Positions 1-7,038 of a stretch of 11,037 nt of DNA are shown one piece after another. Numbering within the stretch: the stretch's first letter is position 1; the number at the start of each line of letters is the position of its first letter. Under the pieces are notes generated by a model. It searched no databases, had not been told where the DNA came from, and was given only the letters and a program-made list of their open reading frames with translations. The translations under genes were made by a program, and so were the position numbers. The stretch is from Bacteroidota bacterium (GTDB lineage Bacteria; Bacteroidota; Bacteroidia; Flavobacteriales; Flavobacteriaceae): NCBI GenBank assembly GCA_022601215.1, contig JAHZIZ010000033.1, positions 1 through 11,037 of the forward strand. Reading direction: 5' to 3'.

Positions 1-1035
1 CCAGAGAATGCAACACAGAAATACTTGTATAAAACGAAGTTAAATGGTAAAGGAAAACACACATTAGTAAGTCCGAAAAGCTTAAAAGGAACGCATGACT
101 ATTCTTTTTCTTCCAATGGGACCTATGCGGAACATTCCTTTACTAATCACCGCACACCAAGGACTAAAGAGTTTATTAAGGTCGCTAACCATAAAGCCTT
201 GACCAATAAAGAAAGCATCGAATTGAATTTGAGTAAATTAGAAAAAGAACAGACAACTGAGTTCTTTACTATAAAAACCGAGGACGACGTTGAAATGGAC
301 GGATGGATGATCAAACCAAATAATTTCGACCCAAAAAAGAAATACCCCGTAATTTTTTATGTGTATTCAGAGCCTGCAGGAACTACTGTAACGGATACCT
401 ACAATGTGGGTGGGAGTATCTATAATGGTAATATGGCGGCCGATGGATATATCTATATCTCTTTAGATAATAGAGGAACTCCAGCGCCAAAAGGACGTGA
501 ATGGAGAAAATCTATCTATAGAAAAATTGGAGTGATTAATATTGATGATCAAGCTATGGCGGCCAAAGAAATATTAAAATGGGATTTTGTAGATGCAGAG
601 CGTATAGCCGTATGGGGCTGGAGTGGAGGCGGATCTGCCACTTTGAATTTAATGTTTCGATATCCAGATATCTATAAAACAGGGATTTCTGTCGCTGCAG
701 TGGCTAATCAGTTAACCTATGATAATATTTATCAAGAACGCTATATGGGCTTACCTGAAGAAAATCGGGAAGATTTCATCAATGGATCACCTATTACTCA
801 CGCTAAAAATTTAGAAGGTAATTTATTGTATATACATGGTACAGGAGATGATAATGTACATTACCAAAATGCAGAATTATTAATAAATGAACTGGTAAAA
901 CATAATAAGCAATTTCAATTTATGCCGTATCCAAATAGGTCTCATGGAATGAGAGAAGGTGAAGGGACTTTTAGGCATTTGTCTACTTTGTTTACTAATT
1001 ATTTAAAACTTCACTGTCCTCCTGGAGGAAGATAA
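1..1035 (+). CDS. S9 family peptidase, DPP-IV-like, C-terminal part (5' end outside window)
   Basis: Serine exopeptidase of the prolyl oligopeptidase family S9, subfamily B type, expected to release N-terminal dipeptides from peptides in the periplasm or at the outer membrane. The frame is open from the first base, so the signal peptide and most of the N-terminal beta-propeller lie upstream. About the first 260 bases encode the propeller end, and the alpha/beta-hydrolase domain follows. The nucleophile motif GWSGGG has its Ser at 622-624. The acid is in HGTGDDNVH (Asp at 847-849), matching the HGTADDNVH block of DPP-IV, and the catalytic His is in NRSHGM (943-945). The full triad is therefore present. 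The DNRGTP block at 469-486 is also typical. The protein ends in CPPGGR, which looks like a natural C-terminus. Internal TTG or ATG codons near the left edge are not the true start. Family assignment is secure; substrate is inferred. Confidence 0.95.
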   Translation, partial: PENATQKYLYKTKLNGKGKHTLVSPKSLKGTHDYSFSSNGTYAEHSFTNHRTPRTKEFIKVANHKALTNKESIELNLSKLEKEQTTEFFTIKTEDDVEMDGWMIKPNNFDPKKKYPVIFYVYSEPAGTTVTDTYNVGGSIYNGNMAADGYIYISLDNRGTPAPKGREWRKSIYRKIGVINIDDQAMAAKEILKWDFVDAERIAVWGWSGGGSATLNLMFRYPDIYKTGISVAAVANQLTYDNIYQERYMGLPEENREDFINGSPITHAKNLEGNLLYIHGTGDDNVHYQNAELLINELVKHNKQFQFMPYPNRSHGMREGEGTFRHLSTLFTNYLKLHCPPGGR

Positions 1036-1058
1036 CATTGGAGGTTTGCTTCAGAGTT

Positions 1059-1092
1059 TTTGTGAACTACATCCATTGGAACGATACGTTTT
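1059..1092 (+). promoter_or_regulatory. candidate Bacteroidota-type promoter for the DinB-like gene
   Basis: TTTG at 1059-1062 is followed after 22 bases by TACGTTTT at 1085-1092, one mismatch from the -7 consensus TAnnTTTG. It ends 24 bases before the ATG at 1117. The spacing is at the long end of what is accepted for this class, and the region is AT-rich, so chance is possible. Confidence 0.35.
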
Positions 1093-1116
1093 TGACAATT
1101 AAAGTAAAATCAACCT

Positions 1117-1662
1117 ATGAAAAGACATATTCTTAAACTAACAATACTTCTATTGTGTAGCGGTATGACATCGCAGCTTGTGGCACAAGAGAACCCTTTT
1201 GTTAGCGATTTTATAGAACGTTTAGAAAATTCTCAAAAGTATTTAGTTGTTGTAGCTGAAACCATGCCAGAAGACATATATAACTTTAAGGTTTCATCAG
1301 AGTCCTTAACTTTTGCAGAGAACTTACTGCATATTGGCTATGCGTTAGATTGGCATAGTCAATCCTTGTTAGGTGGTAGAGAAGGCAGAGTTTGGAAAAC
1401 AGATACCGTGTTCAAAACCGCTAACAAATCAAAGAAGGAAATGATAGAGACGGTGACAAAGGTGTTTGACGAGGCCATCGACGTTTTAAGAAAATTTGAT
1501 CCGGATCAATTAGACGATGAATTGGATTATTTTGGACTAACGAGATCTAAACGACAAATTTTCTTGTTGCTAACGGACCATATTACACACCATAGAGGAC
1601 AAATGCTTGTGTCTATGCGATTAAATGGATTAGTGCCACCTCGTTATGTGCTATTTCAGTAA
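1117..1662 (+). CDS. exported DinB-like (DinB/YfiT superfamily) putative metalloprotein
   Basis: A 181-residue protein with an N-terminal signal peptide (basic MKRH, hydrophobic core about 5-18, likely cleavage near VAQ-EN at 24/25), so it should be periplasmic or outer-membrane-associated. The mature part fits the DinB four-helix bundle. The block MPEDIYNFK at 50-58 matches the conserved start of helix 2. The three expected metal ligands appear to be His72 (LLHIG) and His155 and His159 (DHITHHRGQ), so the metal site looks intact. DinB-fold proteins include thiol-dependent transferases, but many, including exported Bacteroidota ones, have no known reaction. It starts 81 bases after the peptidase gene and probably has its own promoter. 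The ATG lies in the context AACCTATGAAAA. The fold is well supported; the function is not known. Confidence 0.85.
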   Translation: MKRHILKLTILLLCSGMTSQLVAQENPFVSDFIERLENSQKYLVVVAETMPEDIYNFKVSSESLTFAENLLHIGYALDWHSQSLLGGREGRVWKTDTVFKTANKSKKEMIETVTKVFDEAIDVLRKFDPDQLDDELDYFGLTRSKRQIFLLLTDHITHHRGQMLVSMRLNGLVPPRYVLFQ

Positions 1663-1703
1663 GCAGAACAACATTAATGATAAGGTCAATTAAACATATA
1701 TAT

Positions 1704-2477
1704 TCATCTATTGTTTTTAAGCACTGCGTAAATTTTCCCGTCATCTATTAACAATCCTCTGGAGTTCAGTGCGTAGTTTGTTTTGGAAACGCTGTGTCTT
1801 ACATTGCCACCGAGGGTTACTACATGATCTTTTGTGATCCTAACAATGATGTCACAATGACTTTTGAAAGCGTCGTTATTCTTGGCGAAATCGTATGTAA
1901 CTCCAGAACCTGCACGACTTCTGCAAACCATATCTCCAAGTTGTGGCTTGTGCTCGCTAATACGAAAACCCCAGAAGGGACCATCAACTTCATCTTGCTT
2001 ACGTCGTATTGCTTGATGCGCGTATTTAGAATGAGCGGCAGCGAATTTAAAGCCATCATAGCCTTTGGCGGTTCTAACACAGAAAGATATGAATGCTGCA
2101 GACCATGGAACGTCTCGATCTTTGCCATCCAAATTAAGCGAAATAGATTGCCAAAACTCGCCAACAAACTTATAATATGGCGAATGATGCTCTTTGGCTT
2201 GTCCCCGATCAAAACGCAGCCATTGTTTCACACATACCCGTAAAAGTCGTTCGCGAGTTGTCGATACTTGATCACGGAGCACATTTTTTGATATGAAAAC
2301 CTCACGTTCACGGCCTTCTAAAGTTACTAAACATGGTAACCATCGATCACCTACTTGTGCACCAGTGACCTCGACAGCGTCACATTGGTTCAGGGTGCCA
2401 ACAACATTATCGCCAAATTTTGGAGTGTCTCTAACGTTGGCGATGAACAGTCTAGAATCGATTGCCTTGTTGGTCAT
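1704..2477 (-). CDS. SH3-like plus DUF2272 domain protein, possible cell-wall-active protein
   Basis: A 257-residue protein on the minus strand. Residues about 8-68 resemble a bacterial SH3 domain (NVRDTP, VVGTLNQ, VEVTGAQVGDRWLPC). Residues about 75-255 match the DUF2272 pattern as I know it: PWSAAFIS at 124-131, AAAHSKYAHQAI at 146-157, GDMVCRSR at 181-188, HCDIIV at 207-212 and GGNV at 223-226. The fold is probably related to CHAP and NlpC/P60 cysteine amidases, but the place where those have WCAAF carries Ser126, so a classical Cys nucleophile is absent there; Cys185 and Cys208 remain. No signal peptide or membrane segment is visible. Sampled 60-base stretches are about 48-55% GC, against about 35% in a ppk1 sample, which suggests horizontal transfer. 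It stands alone, convergent to the DinB-like gene and divergent from the next gene. The domain call is fairly secure; the peptidoglycan role is inference. Confidence 0.8.
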   Translation of the reverse strand: MTNKAIDSRLFIANVRDTPKFGDNVVGTLNQCDAVEVTGAQVGDRWLPCLVTLEGREREVFISKNVLRDQVSTTRERLLRVCVKQWLRFDRGQAKEHHSPYYKFVGEFWQSISLNLDGKDRDVPWSAAFISFCVRTAKGYDGFKFAAAHSKYAHQAIRRKQDEVDGPFWGFRISEHKPQLGDMVCRSRAGSGVTYDFAKNNDAFKSHCDIIVRITKDHVVTLGGNVRHSVSKTNYALNSRGLLIDDGKIYAVLKNNR

Positions 2478-2762
2478 GATTGATACATCTATTGATAAAT
2501 TGTAGCTACTTATTTAATATAGTATAGCAGTGTGACTATGTTTTAAAGTTAGCTATAATCCATTTAATACCAAACGTGAATATGATTATAGGGTTGGTTC
2601 TGATAAAATTTACAATTCCTACTGTTACAGGAATCCATATGTTTATATAATATTCAGAAAGCAAGGTCCCCTATGTAAACAACCTCATTGAGTTGCTTTT
2701 TATCATTCTGTAGCATAAAAGAAAATGCGCTACCTTATAGAGGTTTAACTCGTATATCGTTT
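2478..2762. other. divergent intergenic region
   Basis: This 285-base AT-rich stretch separates two oppositely oriented genes and holds no convincing ORF. It contains the minus-strand promoter candidate at 2544-2574. It also has a short inverted repeat (ATTCCT at 2615-2620 with AGGAAT at 2629-2634, 8-base loop) and a weaker one (GTAGC at 2710-2714 with GCTAC at 2729-2733). Neither is long enough to call as an operator or terminator. I found no clear plus-strand promoter: TATGTTTA at 2638-2645 resembles a -7 element but has no TTG at the right distance. Confidence 0.5.
2544..2574 (-). promoter_or_regulatory. candidate Bacteroidota-type promoter for the DUF2272 gene
   Basis: Read on the minus strand, TTTG (2574-2571) is followed after 19 bases by TAACTTTA (2551-2544), which differs from the TAnnTTTG consensus only in the last base. 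The 19-base spacing is optimal for the Bacteroidota primary sigma factor. It lies 66 bases upstream of the ATG at 2477. If real, this otherwise GC-rich gene has a promoter suited to the present host. Confidence 0.45.
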
Positions 2763-3224
2763 ATGAAAAAACATTTCCTATTAATATTAATATTGTTCAA
2801 CTCCTGTATAGACCTAACATCTAGTGAGTGGACAAAGGCGGATATGGTGCAGCTCATTCATAAAAAAACAGATTTAAGTTTACCAGACAGGTTTAAGGTG
2901 TTGTTAGACTTGGCAACGCATACGGAAGGAGCGTTTGATTCGGACTATAGTTACCAACTTACTATTGAGTATGATAAGCTGGTAGAGCAGGAAATTATAA
3001 ATCAAATTATAGAATCACCACTTTTCGATATTACAAATGCCACCAATTATAACGATCCGATTTGGGAATTAATACAGACCAAAACACAAAAGGGTATTTG
3101 GTCCCATCAGGAAAATGGATTCAAATTCCTGCATTGCAACAATGCGATAAATAGACCAGAACCTTTTTATTTAACAGTTGACACGATAACCAATAAGATT
3201 TCATTGAATCTAACACATTTATGA
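2763..3224 (+). CDS. small predicted lipoprotein of unknown function
   Basis: I do not recognise this 153-residue protein. The ATG at 2763 was chosen over an in-frame TTG at 2688 because it places a standard signal sequence at the N-terminus: MKKHFLL, a hydrophobic stretch, then LFNSC with Cys15 as the probable lipidated residue. Phe at -3 and Asn at -2 are less usual for a lipobox, so lipidation is likely rather than certain. The mature part is mixed alpha/beta in character, with a second Cys at 125 (FLHCNN), a Trp-containing segment (PIWELIQTKTQKGIW, 99-113) and a C-terminal TVDTITNKISLNL that looks like beta strands. No catalytic motif is visible. It lies 62 bases before another lipoprotein gene on the same strand, so the two may be co-transcribed. 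Confidence 0.7.
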   Translation: MKKHFLLILILFNSCIDLTSSEWTKADMVQLIHKKTDLSLPDRFKVLLDLATHTEGAFDSDYSYQLTIEYDKLVEQEIINQIIESPLFDITNATNYNDPIWELIQTKTQKGIWSHQENGFKFLHCNNAINRPEPFYLTVDTITNKISLNLTHL

Positions 3225-3286
3225 ATCAAGACAATTAAAGTGACAACCCATTCCAGGAGTTTGCATCTACCATACAAAAGGAACCT

Positions 3287-3676
3287 ATGAAAAATATCAT
3301 TTTAATTTGCCTGAGCCTAACCCTACTTATTTCTTGTAATAATGATGACAATGGAAGTGGAAATCAGCAGCAAGATGCGAAAGCCTTAACGGATCAGTTA
3401 AATGATATATTTGCTATTGCGAATGGTGTATCATGTAAGGATGCCTCGCAATGGGAATTTGTAAGTTTCGGTAAGAAGGCTTGTGGTGGCCCGGTAGGAT
3501 ACGTAGCATACGCTACAACCATAGATGTGGCTGCCTTTCTTGAAAACGTAGAAGCCCATCGTACAGCAGAGGACCAATTTAATATGCGATGGGGGATTGT
3601 CTCTACCTGCGATATACCTGCAATGCCATTAGGGGTTGACTGTCAAGATGGAGAGGCTATTTTAGTCTATCAATAA
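3287..3676 (+). CDS. small Cys-containing predicted lipoprotein of unknown function
   Basis: A 129-residue protein with a clear lipoprotein signal peptide: MKNIILICLSLTLLISC, lipobox LLISC, lipidated Cys17. The residues after Cys17 are NNDDNGSG. Acidic residues close behind the lipid Cys resemble the export signals that send Bacteroidota lipoproteins to the cell surface. The mature domain has four Cys (50, 66, 108, 119), enough for two disulfides, around KKACGGPVGYVAY (63-75) and FNMRWGIVSTC (98-108). I have the impression that the pattern C, W, ACGGP, Y, FN-WG, C, C recurs in small exported Bacteroidota proteins, but I know no function for it. The ATG sits in the context AACCTATGAAAA. It is followed by a weak terminator-like sequence and then pdxH. 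Confidence 0.75.
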   Translation: MKNIILICLSLTLLISCNNDDNGSGNQQQDAKALTDQLNDIFAIANGVSCKDASQWEFVSFGKKACGGPVGYVAYATTIDVAAFLENVEAHRTAEDQFNMRWGIVSTCDIPAMPLGVDCQDGEAILVYQ

Positions 3677-3722
3677 TAATAGATAACGAATATCGATAGT
3701 TATAGTAATTTAACCCAAATTT

Positions 3723-3752
3723 AAAAGCGGCACTATTCCACAGCTTTTTTTT
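3723..3752 (+). terminator. weak terminator-like hairpin with T-tract after the lipoprotein gene
   Basis: AAAAGC at 3723-3728 can pair with GCTTTT at 3743-3748 across a 14-base loop, and the T-run continues to 3752. The stem is only six pairs and AT-rich, so this is a weak candidate. Its position between the lipoprotein stop codon and pdxH supports it. Confidence 0.3.
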
Positions 3753-3783
3753 ATCTCGTATCTTGCATAGGTAAAAATGAACT

Positions 3784-4428
3784 ATGCGCGACAATTTACA
3801 CGACTACCGTAAAAACTATGAAAAGGGAGCTCTGGATGTTACTACTGTGGATGAAAATCCTATGCAACAATTTCAGACTTGGTTTTATGAAGTTAAGGAT
3901 GCTGGAGGGGTTGATGAGGTGAATGCGATGACTTTGTCTACTATTGGATCAGACGGTTATCCAAAAGGACGTGTTGTGCTTTTAAAAAAATACGATGAAG
4001 CGGGGTTCTATTTTTATACCAATTACGAAAGTGAAAAGGGAAAAGCTATTTTAGAAAATTCGAAAGTATCCATATCCTTTTTCTGGCCCAATATGGAACG
4101 TCAAATCCTCATCAAAGGAATGGCTGTGAAGACGAGTGCTTCTGATAGTATTAACTATTTTGCTTCGCGGCCTAAAGGAAGTCAATTAGGCGCTATAGTC
4201 TCGAAACAAAGCAGCGTAGTGAAAAATAGAGAGGAGCTTGAAGCTACATTACAGGCACTTGAAGAAACCTATATGGATAAGGAAGTCCCTAAACCTGATT
4301 ATTGGGGCGGTTTTGTAATTCAGCCCACTGAATTTGAATTCTGGCAAGGAAGGCCCAATCGGTTACATGATCGTATACGATACCGTATAGACGGATTGGA
4401 TTGGAAAATTGAACGACTAGCACCATAA
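3784..4428 (+). CDS. pdxH: pyridoxamine 5'-phosphate oxidase
   Basis: FMN-dependent cytoplasmic oxidase that turns pyridoxine or pyridoxamine 5'-phosphate into pyridoxal 5'-phosphate, the last step of B6 synthesis and salvage. Its 214 residues are the usual length. The N-terminal MRDNLHDYRKNYEKGAL matches the family opening. FMN-contact blocks are RVVLLKKYD at 63-71, FYTNYESEKG at 77-86 and the WPNMERQ segment at 101-107. The C-terminal signature FWQGRPNRLHDR at 186-197 holds the substrate-binding Arg193 and His195. The ATG at 3784 gives the normal N-terminus. A degenerate -7-like TATCTTG at 3759-3765 lies just upstream, but no -33 element is convincing. The gene is first in a same-strand run with the histidine phosphatase gene 19 bases downstream, so it probably heads the operon. 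Confidence 0.97.
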   Translation: MRDNLHDYRKNYEKGALDVTTVDENPMQQFQTWFYEVKDAGGVDEVNAMTLSTIGSDGYPKGRVVLLKKYDEAGFYFYTNYESEKGKAILENSKVSISFFWPNMERQILIKGMAVKTSASDSINYFASRPKGSQLGAIVSKQSSVVKNREELEATLQALEETYMDKEVPKPDYWGGFVIQPTEFEFWQGRPNRLHDRIRYRIDGLDWKIERLAP

Positions 4429-4447
4429 ATCAAAAAGTACGTAGCTT

Positions 4448-4936
4448 ATGAAAACACTCTATATGGTTCGCCATGCAAAATCGTCTTGGAAACATGACGT
4501 GATTGACCATCTACGTCCATTAAAAGGGCGAGGGAATCGAGATGGAGCACTGGTATCGGCACATCTTGCCAACATACTGACGCCTCCACAAATAATCGTA
4601 TCGAGTGATGCAGTGAGAGCAAAAACTACTGCGGAATATTTTAGGCAGGCATTCAAGATAACTGAAAGAGATTTCCATTTGAATCCTAACTTATATGATT
4701 TTAGTGGTCATGCGGTCATAGATAGTATTAAAGGACTAGAAGATGTTTACGACAGAGTCATGATAGTAGGCCATAATCATGCATTTACTTCCATAGCAAA
4801 TATGCTTGGAAATACTTATATTGACAATGTGCCAACCTGTGGTTTTGTGCATATAGAGTTTGATGAAGATAGTTGGTCAAAAATCACCACAGGTAAGACC
4901 GTACAAACCCTTTTTCCAAGAGATTTAAAAGAATAA
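4448..4936 (+). CDS. SixA-like histidine phosphatase family protein
   Basis: A 162-residue member of the branch-1 histidine phosphatase superfamily, in the short SixA-like group. The RHG-type motif is RHAKS at 8-12, with His9 as the residue that is transiently phosphorylated. HLRPLKGRG at 21-29 matches the DFxRPLxxRG block of this group. SSDAVRAKTTAEYF at 52-65 supplies a phosphate-binding Arg57, and VGHNHAF at 107-113 the second catalytic His109. All core residues are present, so it should be an active cytoplasmic phosphatase. E. coli SixA removes phosphate from phosphohistidine proteins; the substrate here is unknown. Its stop codon overlaps the ppk1 ATG by one base (TAATG at 4934-4938), which suggests translational coupling. 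PPK1 uses a phosphohistidine intermediate, so a functional link is tempting but unproven. Confidence 0.9.
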   Translation: MKTLYMVRHAKSSWKHDVIDHLRPLKGRGNRDGALVSAHLANILTPPQIIVSSDAVRAKTTAEYFRQAFKITERDFHLNPNLYDFSGHAVIDSIKGLEDVYDRVMIVGHNHAFTSIANMLGNTYIDNVPTCGFVHIEFDEDSWSKITTGKTVQTLFPRDLKE

Positions 4937-7038
4937 TGAATACAACAAATGTTTCAGAAATAGTAGAAAACAAATACCTCAATAGGGAATTAAGTTGGTT
5001 GCAATTTAATGCTCGAGTGCTTCAAGAAGGAGAAGATATTACTGTACCACTCATAGAGCGTCTTCGTTTTTTAGGTATTTTTTCAAATAATCTTGATGAG
5101 TTTTTCAAAGTCCGCTATGCTACTATAAAAAGGATTGTAGAAGCGGGTAAAGGTGGACGTAGTGAATTGGGAGGGATTTCAGCCGCTGAGGTGTTAGAGG
5201 AAATCACTCAAACTGTTATCAAGCAACAGGCGCACAGTTTGGCTATTTTAGGAAGTATTGAAAAGGAGCTGGAAAAAGAAAATATCTTTATTATCAACGA
5301 AACGGAGATTTCTGACACACAGTGCGAATTTATTTCTGAATACTTTATTCAGAAAGTGAGTCCAGCATTGATGACCATCATGATTTCAGAACTGGAGGAG
5401 TTTCCAAGCCTTAAGGATAGTGCTGCCTATCTCGCAGTGCGAATGAAAATGAAACAGATGAATGGTGATGGACAGCCTAAAACAAATTATGCACTCATAG
5501 AAATACCACGGATTATTGATCGGTTTGTCGTTCTACCTGAAGAAAATGATAAGCAGTACATCATTCTTTTAGATGATCTCATTCGTTCCCAGATGGGTAA
5601 TATCTTCGGTATTTTCGATTACGAGAATATTTCAGCGCATATGATAAAAATCACACGTGATGCTGAACTTGATATAGATAGTGACCTGAGTAGGAGTTTT
5701 CTAGAAAAAATATCTAAAAGTGTCGCACAGCGAAGTGCAGGTGATCCAGTTCGTTTTGTGTACGATAAAAGTATTGATACCGAAACGCTTGAGTTTTTAA
5801 TGGCTAAAATGGGAATTGATAGCACGGATAGTATCATCCCTGGTGGACGGTATCACAACCGTCGTGATTATATGAAGTTTCCTAGTCTAGGTCGCAAAGA
5901 TCTTTTATATGATAAAGTACGACCGCTTCCTGTCCCTGGGCTGAGCTTACAGGATAGAATTTTAGATAAAATAGCAGAGAAAGATTATCTATTATACGCA
6001 CCTTATCAAACTTTTTCCTATGTCGTAAAGTTTTTAAGAGAGGCAGCATTAGATCCTAAAGTGCAAACCATAAAAATTACTATCTACCGATTAGCGGAGA
6101 TTTCGCATATAGCGAGTTCGTTGATCAATGCGGCGAAGAATGGAAAAGCAGTGACTGTGCAAATTGAGTTGCAAGCACGTTTTGACGAAGCAGCCAATAT
6201 TCGCTATGCAGAGAAAATGCAAAAAGAGGGAGTGAAACTTATTTTTGGCGTAACAGGACTTAAAGTACACTGTAAGGCCTGTATAGTTGAACGTATGGAA
6301 CATGAAAAATTGAAACGCTATTCTTTTATTAGTACCGGGAATTTTAATGAATCTACTGCTAAAATATATACAGATTACACATTGTTTACGTCCAATAATA
6401 AGATTGGAAAAGAGCTAAACAAAGTATTCGATTTCTTTGAAGTGAATTATCGAATTAAAAAATATAATCACTTAATCGTATCTCCTCATTATACTCGTAA
6501 TATGTTGTATACATTGATCGATGCAGAAATTGAGAATCATAAGGCGGGTAAATCAAGTGGTATCAAGATGAAACTTAATAGTTTGTCCGACTTCAAGATG
6601 ATCGATAAGTTATATGACGCAAGCCGAGCAGGAGTAAGGGTCGAGTTAATCGTTAGAGGTGTTTGCTGTTTAATTCCAGGGGTGCTTGGTATGAGTGAAA
6701 ATATTAAAGTAATAAGTATCATTGATAAATTTCTAGAACACCCTCGCCTCTATATTTTTGAAAATGCAGGATCACCGAGGTACTACATTTCTTCGGCAGA
6801 TCTAATGAGTAGAAACTTGGACAGTAGGGTTGAGATTAGTTGCCCCATTTATGATAAGGACATCCAACAGGAATTGTTAGATACGTTCGCAATTAGCTGG
6901 AGTGATAATGTAAAGGCACGGGTAATTTCAGACAAACACGATAACGCCTATATCCGAAATGACTCGCCACAGGTACGCTCGCAGTTTAAGTTATACGAAT
7001 ACTACCAACAAAAGCTGAAAAATTTTGCTAAACATTGA
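4936..7038 (+). CDS. ppk1: polyphosphate kinase 1
   Basis: PPK1 reversibly moves the gamma-phosphate of ATP onto inorganic polyphosphate. The 700 residues are normal for the family, with domains in the expected order. The N-terminal domain opens with NRELSWLQFNARVLQEG (15-31) and LGIFSNNLDEFFKVR (46-60). The head domain follows, and then two phospholipase-D-like C-terminal domains. The autophosphorylated His lies in GLKVHCKACIV at His445, equivalent to E. coli His435. The second conserved His is His602 in KFLEHPRLYIFENAG, equivalent to His592. The SSADLMSRNLDSRVE block and the end region NVKARV (SWSDNVKARV) also match closely. No truncation or frameshift is seen. It overlaps the phosphatase gene by one base upstream and the ppx gene by 14 bases downstream, so expression of all three is probably coupled. 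Confidence 0.98.
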   Translation: MNTTNVSEIVENKYLNRELSWLQFNARVLQEGEDITVPLIERLRFLGIFSNNLDEFFKVRYATIKRIVEAGKGGRSELGGISAAEVLEEITQTVIKQQAHSLAILGSIEKELEKENIFIINETEISDTQCEFISEYFIQKVSPALMTIMISELEEFPSLKDSAAYLAVRMKMKQMNGDGQPKTNYALIEIPRIIDRFVVLPEENDKQYIILLDDLIRSQMGNIFGIFDYENISAHMIKITRDAELDIDSDLSRSFLEKISKSVAQRSAGDPVRFVYDKSIDTETLEFLMAKMGIDSTDSIIPGGRYHNRRDYMKFPSLGRKDLLYDKVRPLPVPGLSLQDRILDKIAEKDYLLYAPYQTFSYVVKFLREAALDPKVQTIKITIYRLAEISHIASSLINAAKNGKAVTVQIELQARFDEAANIRYAEKMQKEGVKLIFGVTGLKVHCKACIVERMEHEKLKRYSFISTGNFNESTAKIYTDYTLFTSNNKIGKELNKVFDFFEVNYRIKKYNHLIVSPHYTRNMLYTLIDAEIENHKAGKSSGIKMKLNSLSDFKMIDKLYDASRAGVRVELIVRGVCCLIPGVLGMSENIKVISIIDKFLEHPRLYIFENAGSPRYYISSADLMSRNLDSRVEISCPIYDKDIQQELLDTFAISWSDNVKARVISDKHDNAYIRNDSPQVRSQFKLYEYYQQKLKNFAKH

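Noticed and set aside
1018..1030. Small inverted repeat TCCTCCTGGAGGA at the end of the peptidase gene
   Set aside because: It lies inside the coding sequence for the PPGG tail, the stem is about five pairs, and no T-run follows, so it is not a convincing terminator.
1094..1105. The 12-base string GACAATTAAAGT repeated at 3230-3241, both upstream of exported-protein genes
   Set aside because: A few 12-base matches are expected by chance in 11 kb of AT-rich DNA, and the distances to the start codons differ.
1794..2243. Open frame of 149 codons on the plus strand, antisense to the DUF2272 gene
   Set aside because: It lies wholly inside the minus-strand gene, whose protein shows recognisable domain motifs. 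Its own translation has no motif and reads like a shadow frame.
2688..2762. N-terminal extension of the first lipoprotein from a TTG at 2688
   Set aside because: The extension would place 25 residues before the signal peptide; the ATG at 2763 gives a normal leader.
3759..3765. TATCTTG as a -7 promoter element for pdxH
   Set aside because: It lacks one T of the TAnnTTTG consensus and no TTG is found at the right distance upstream, so it is mentioned only in the gene entry.
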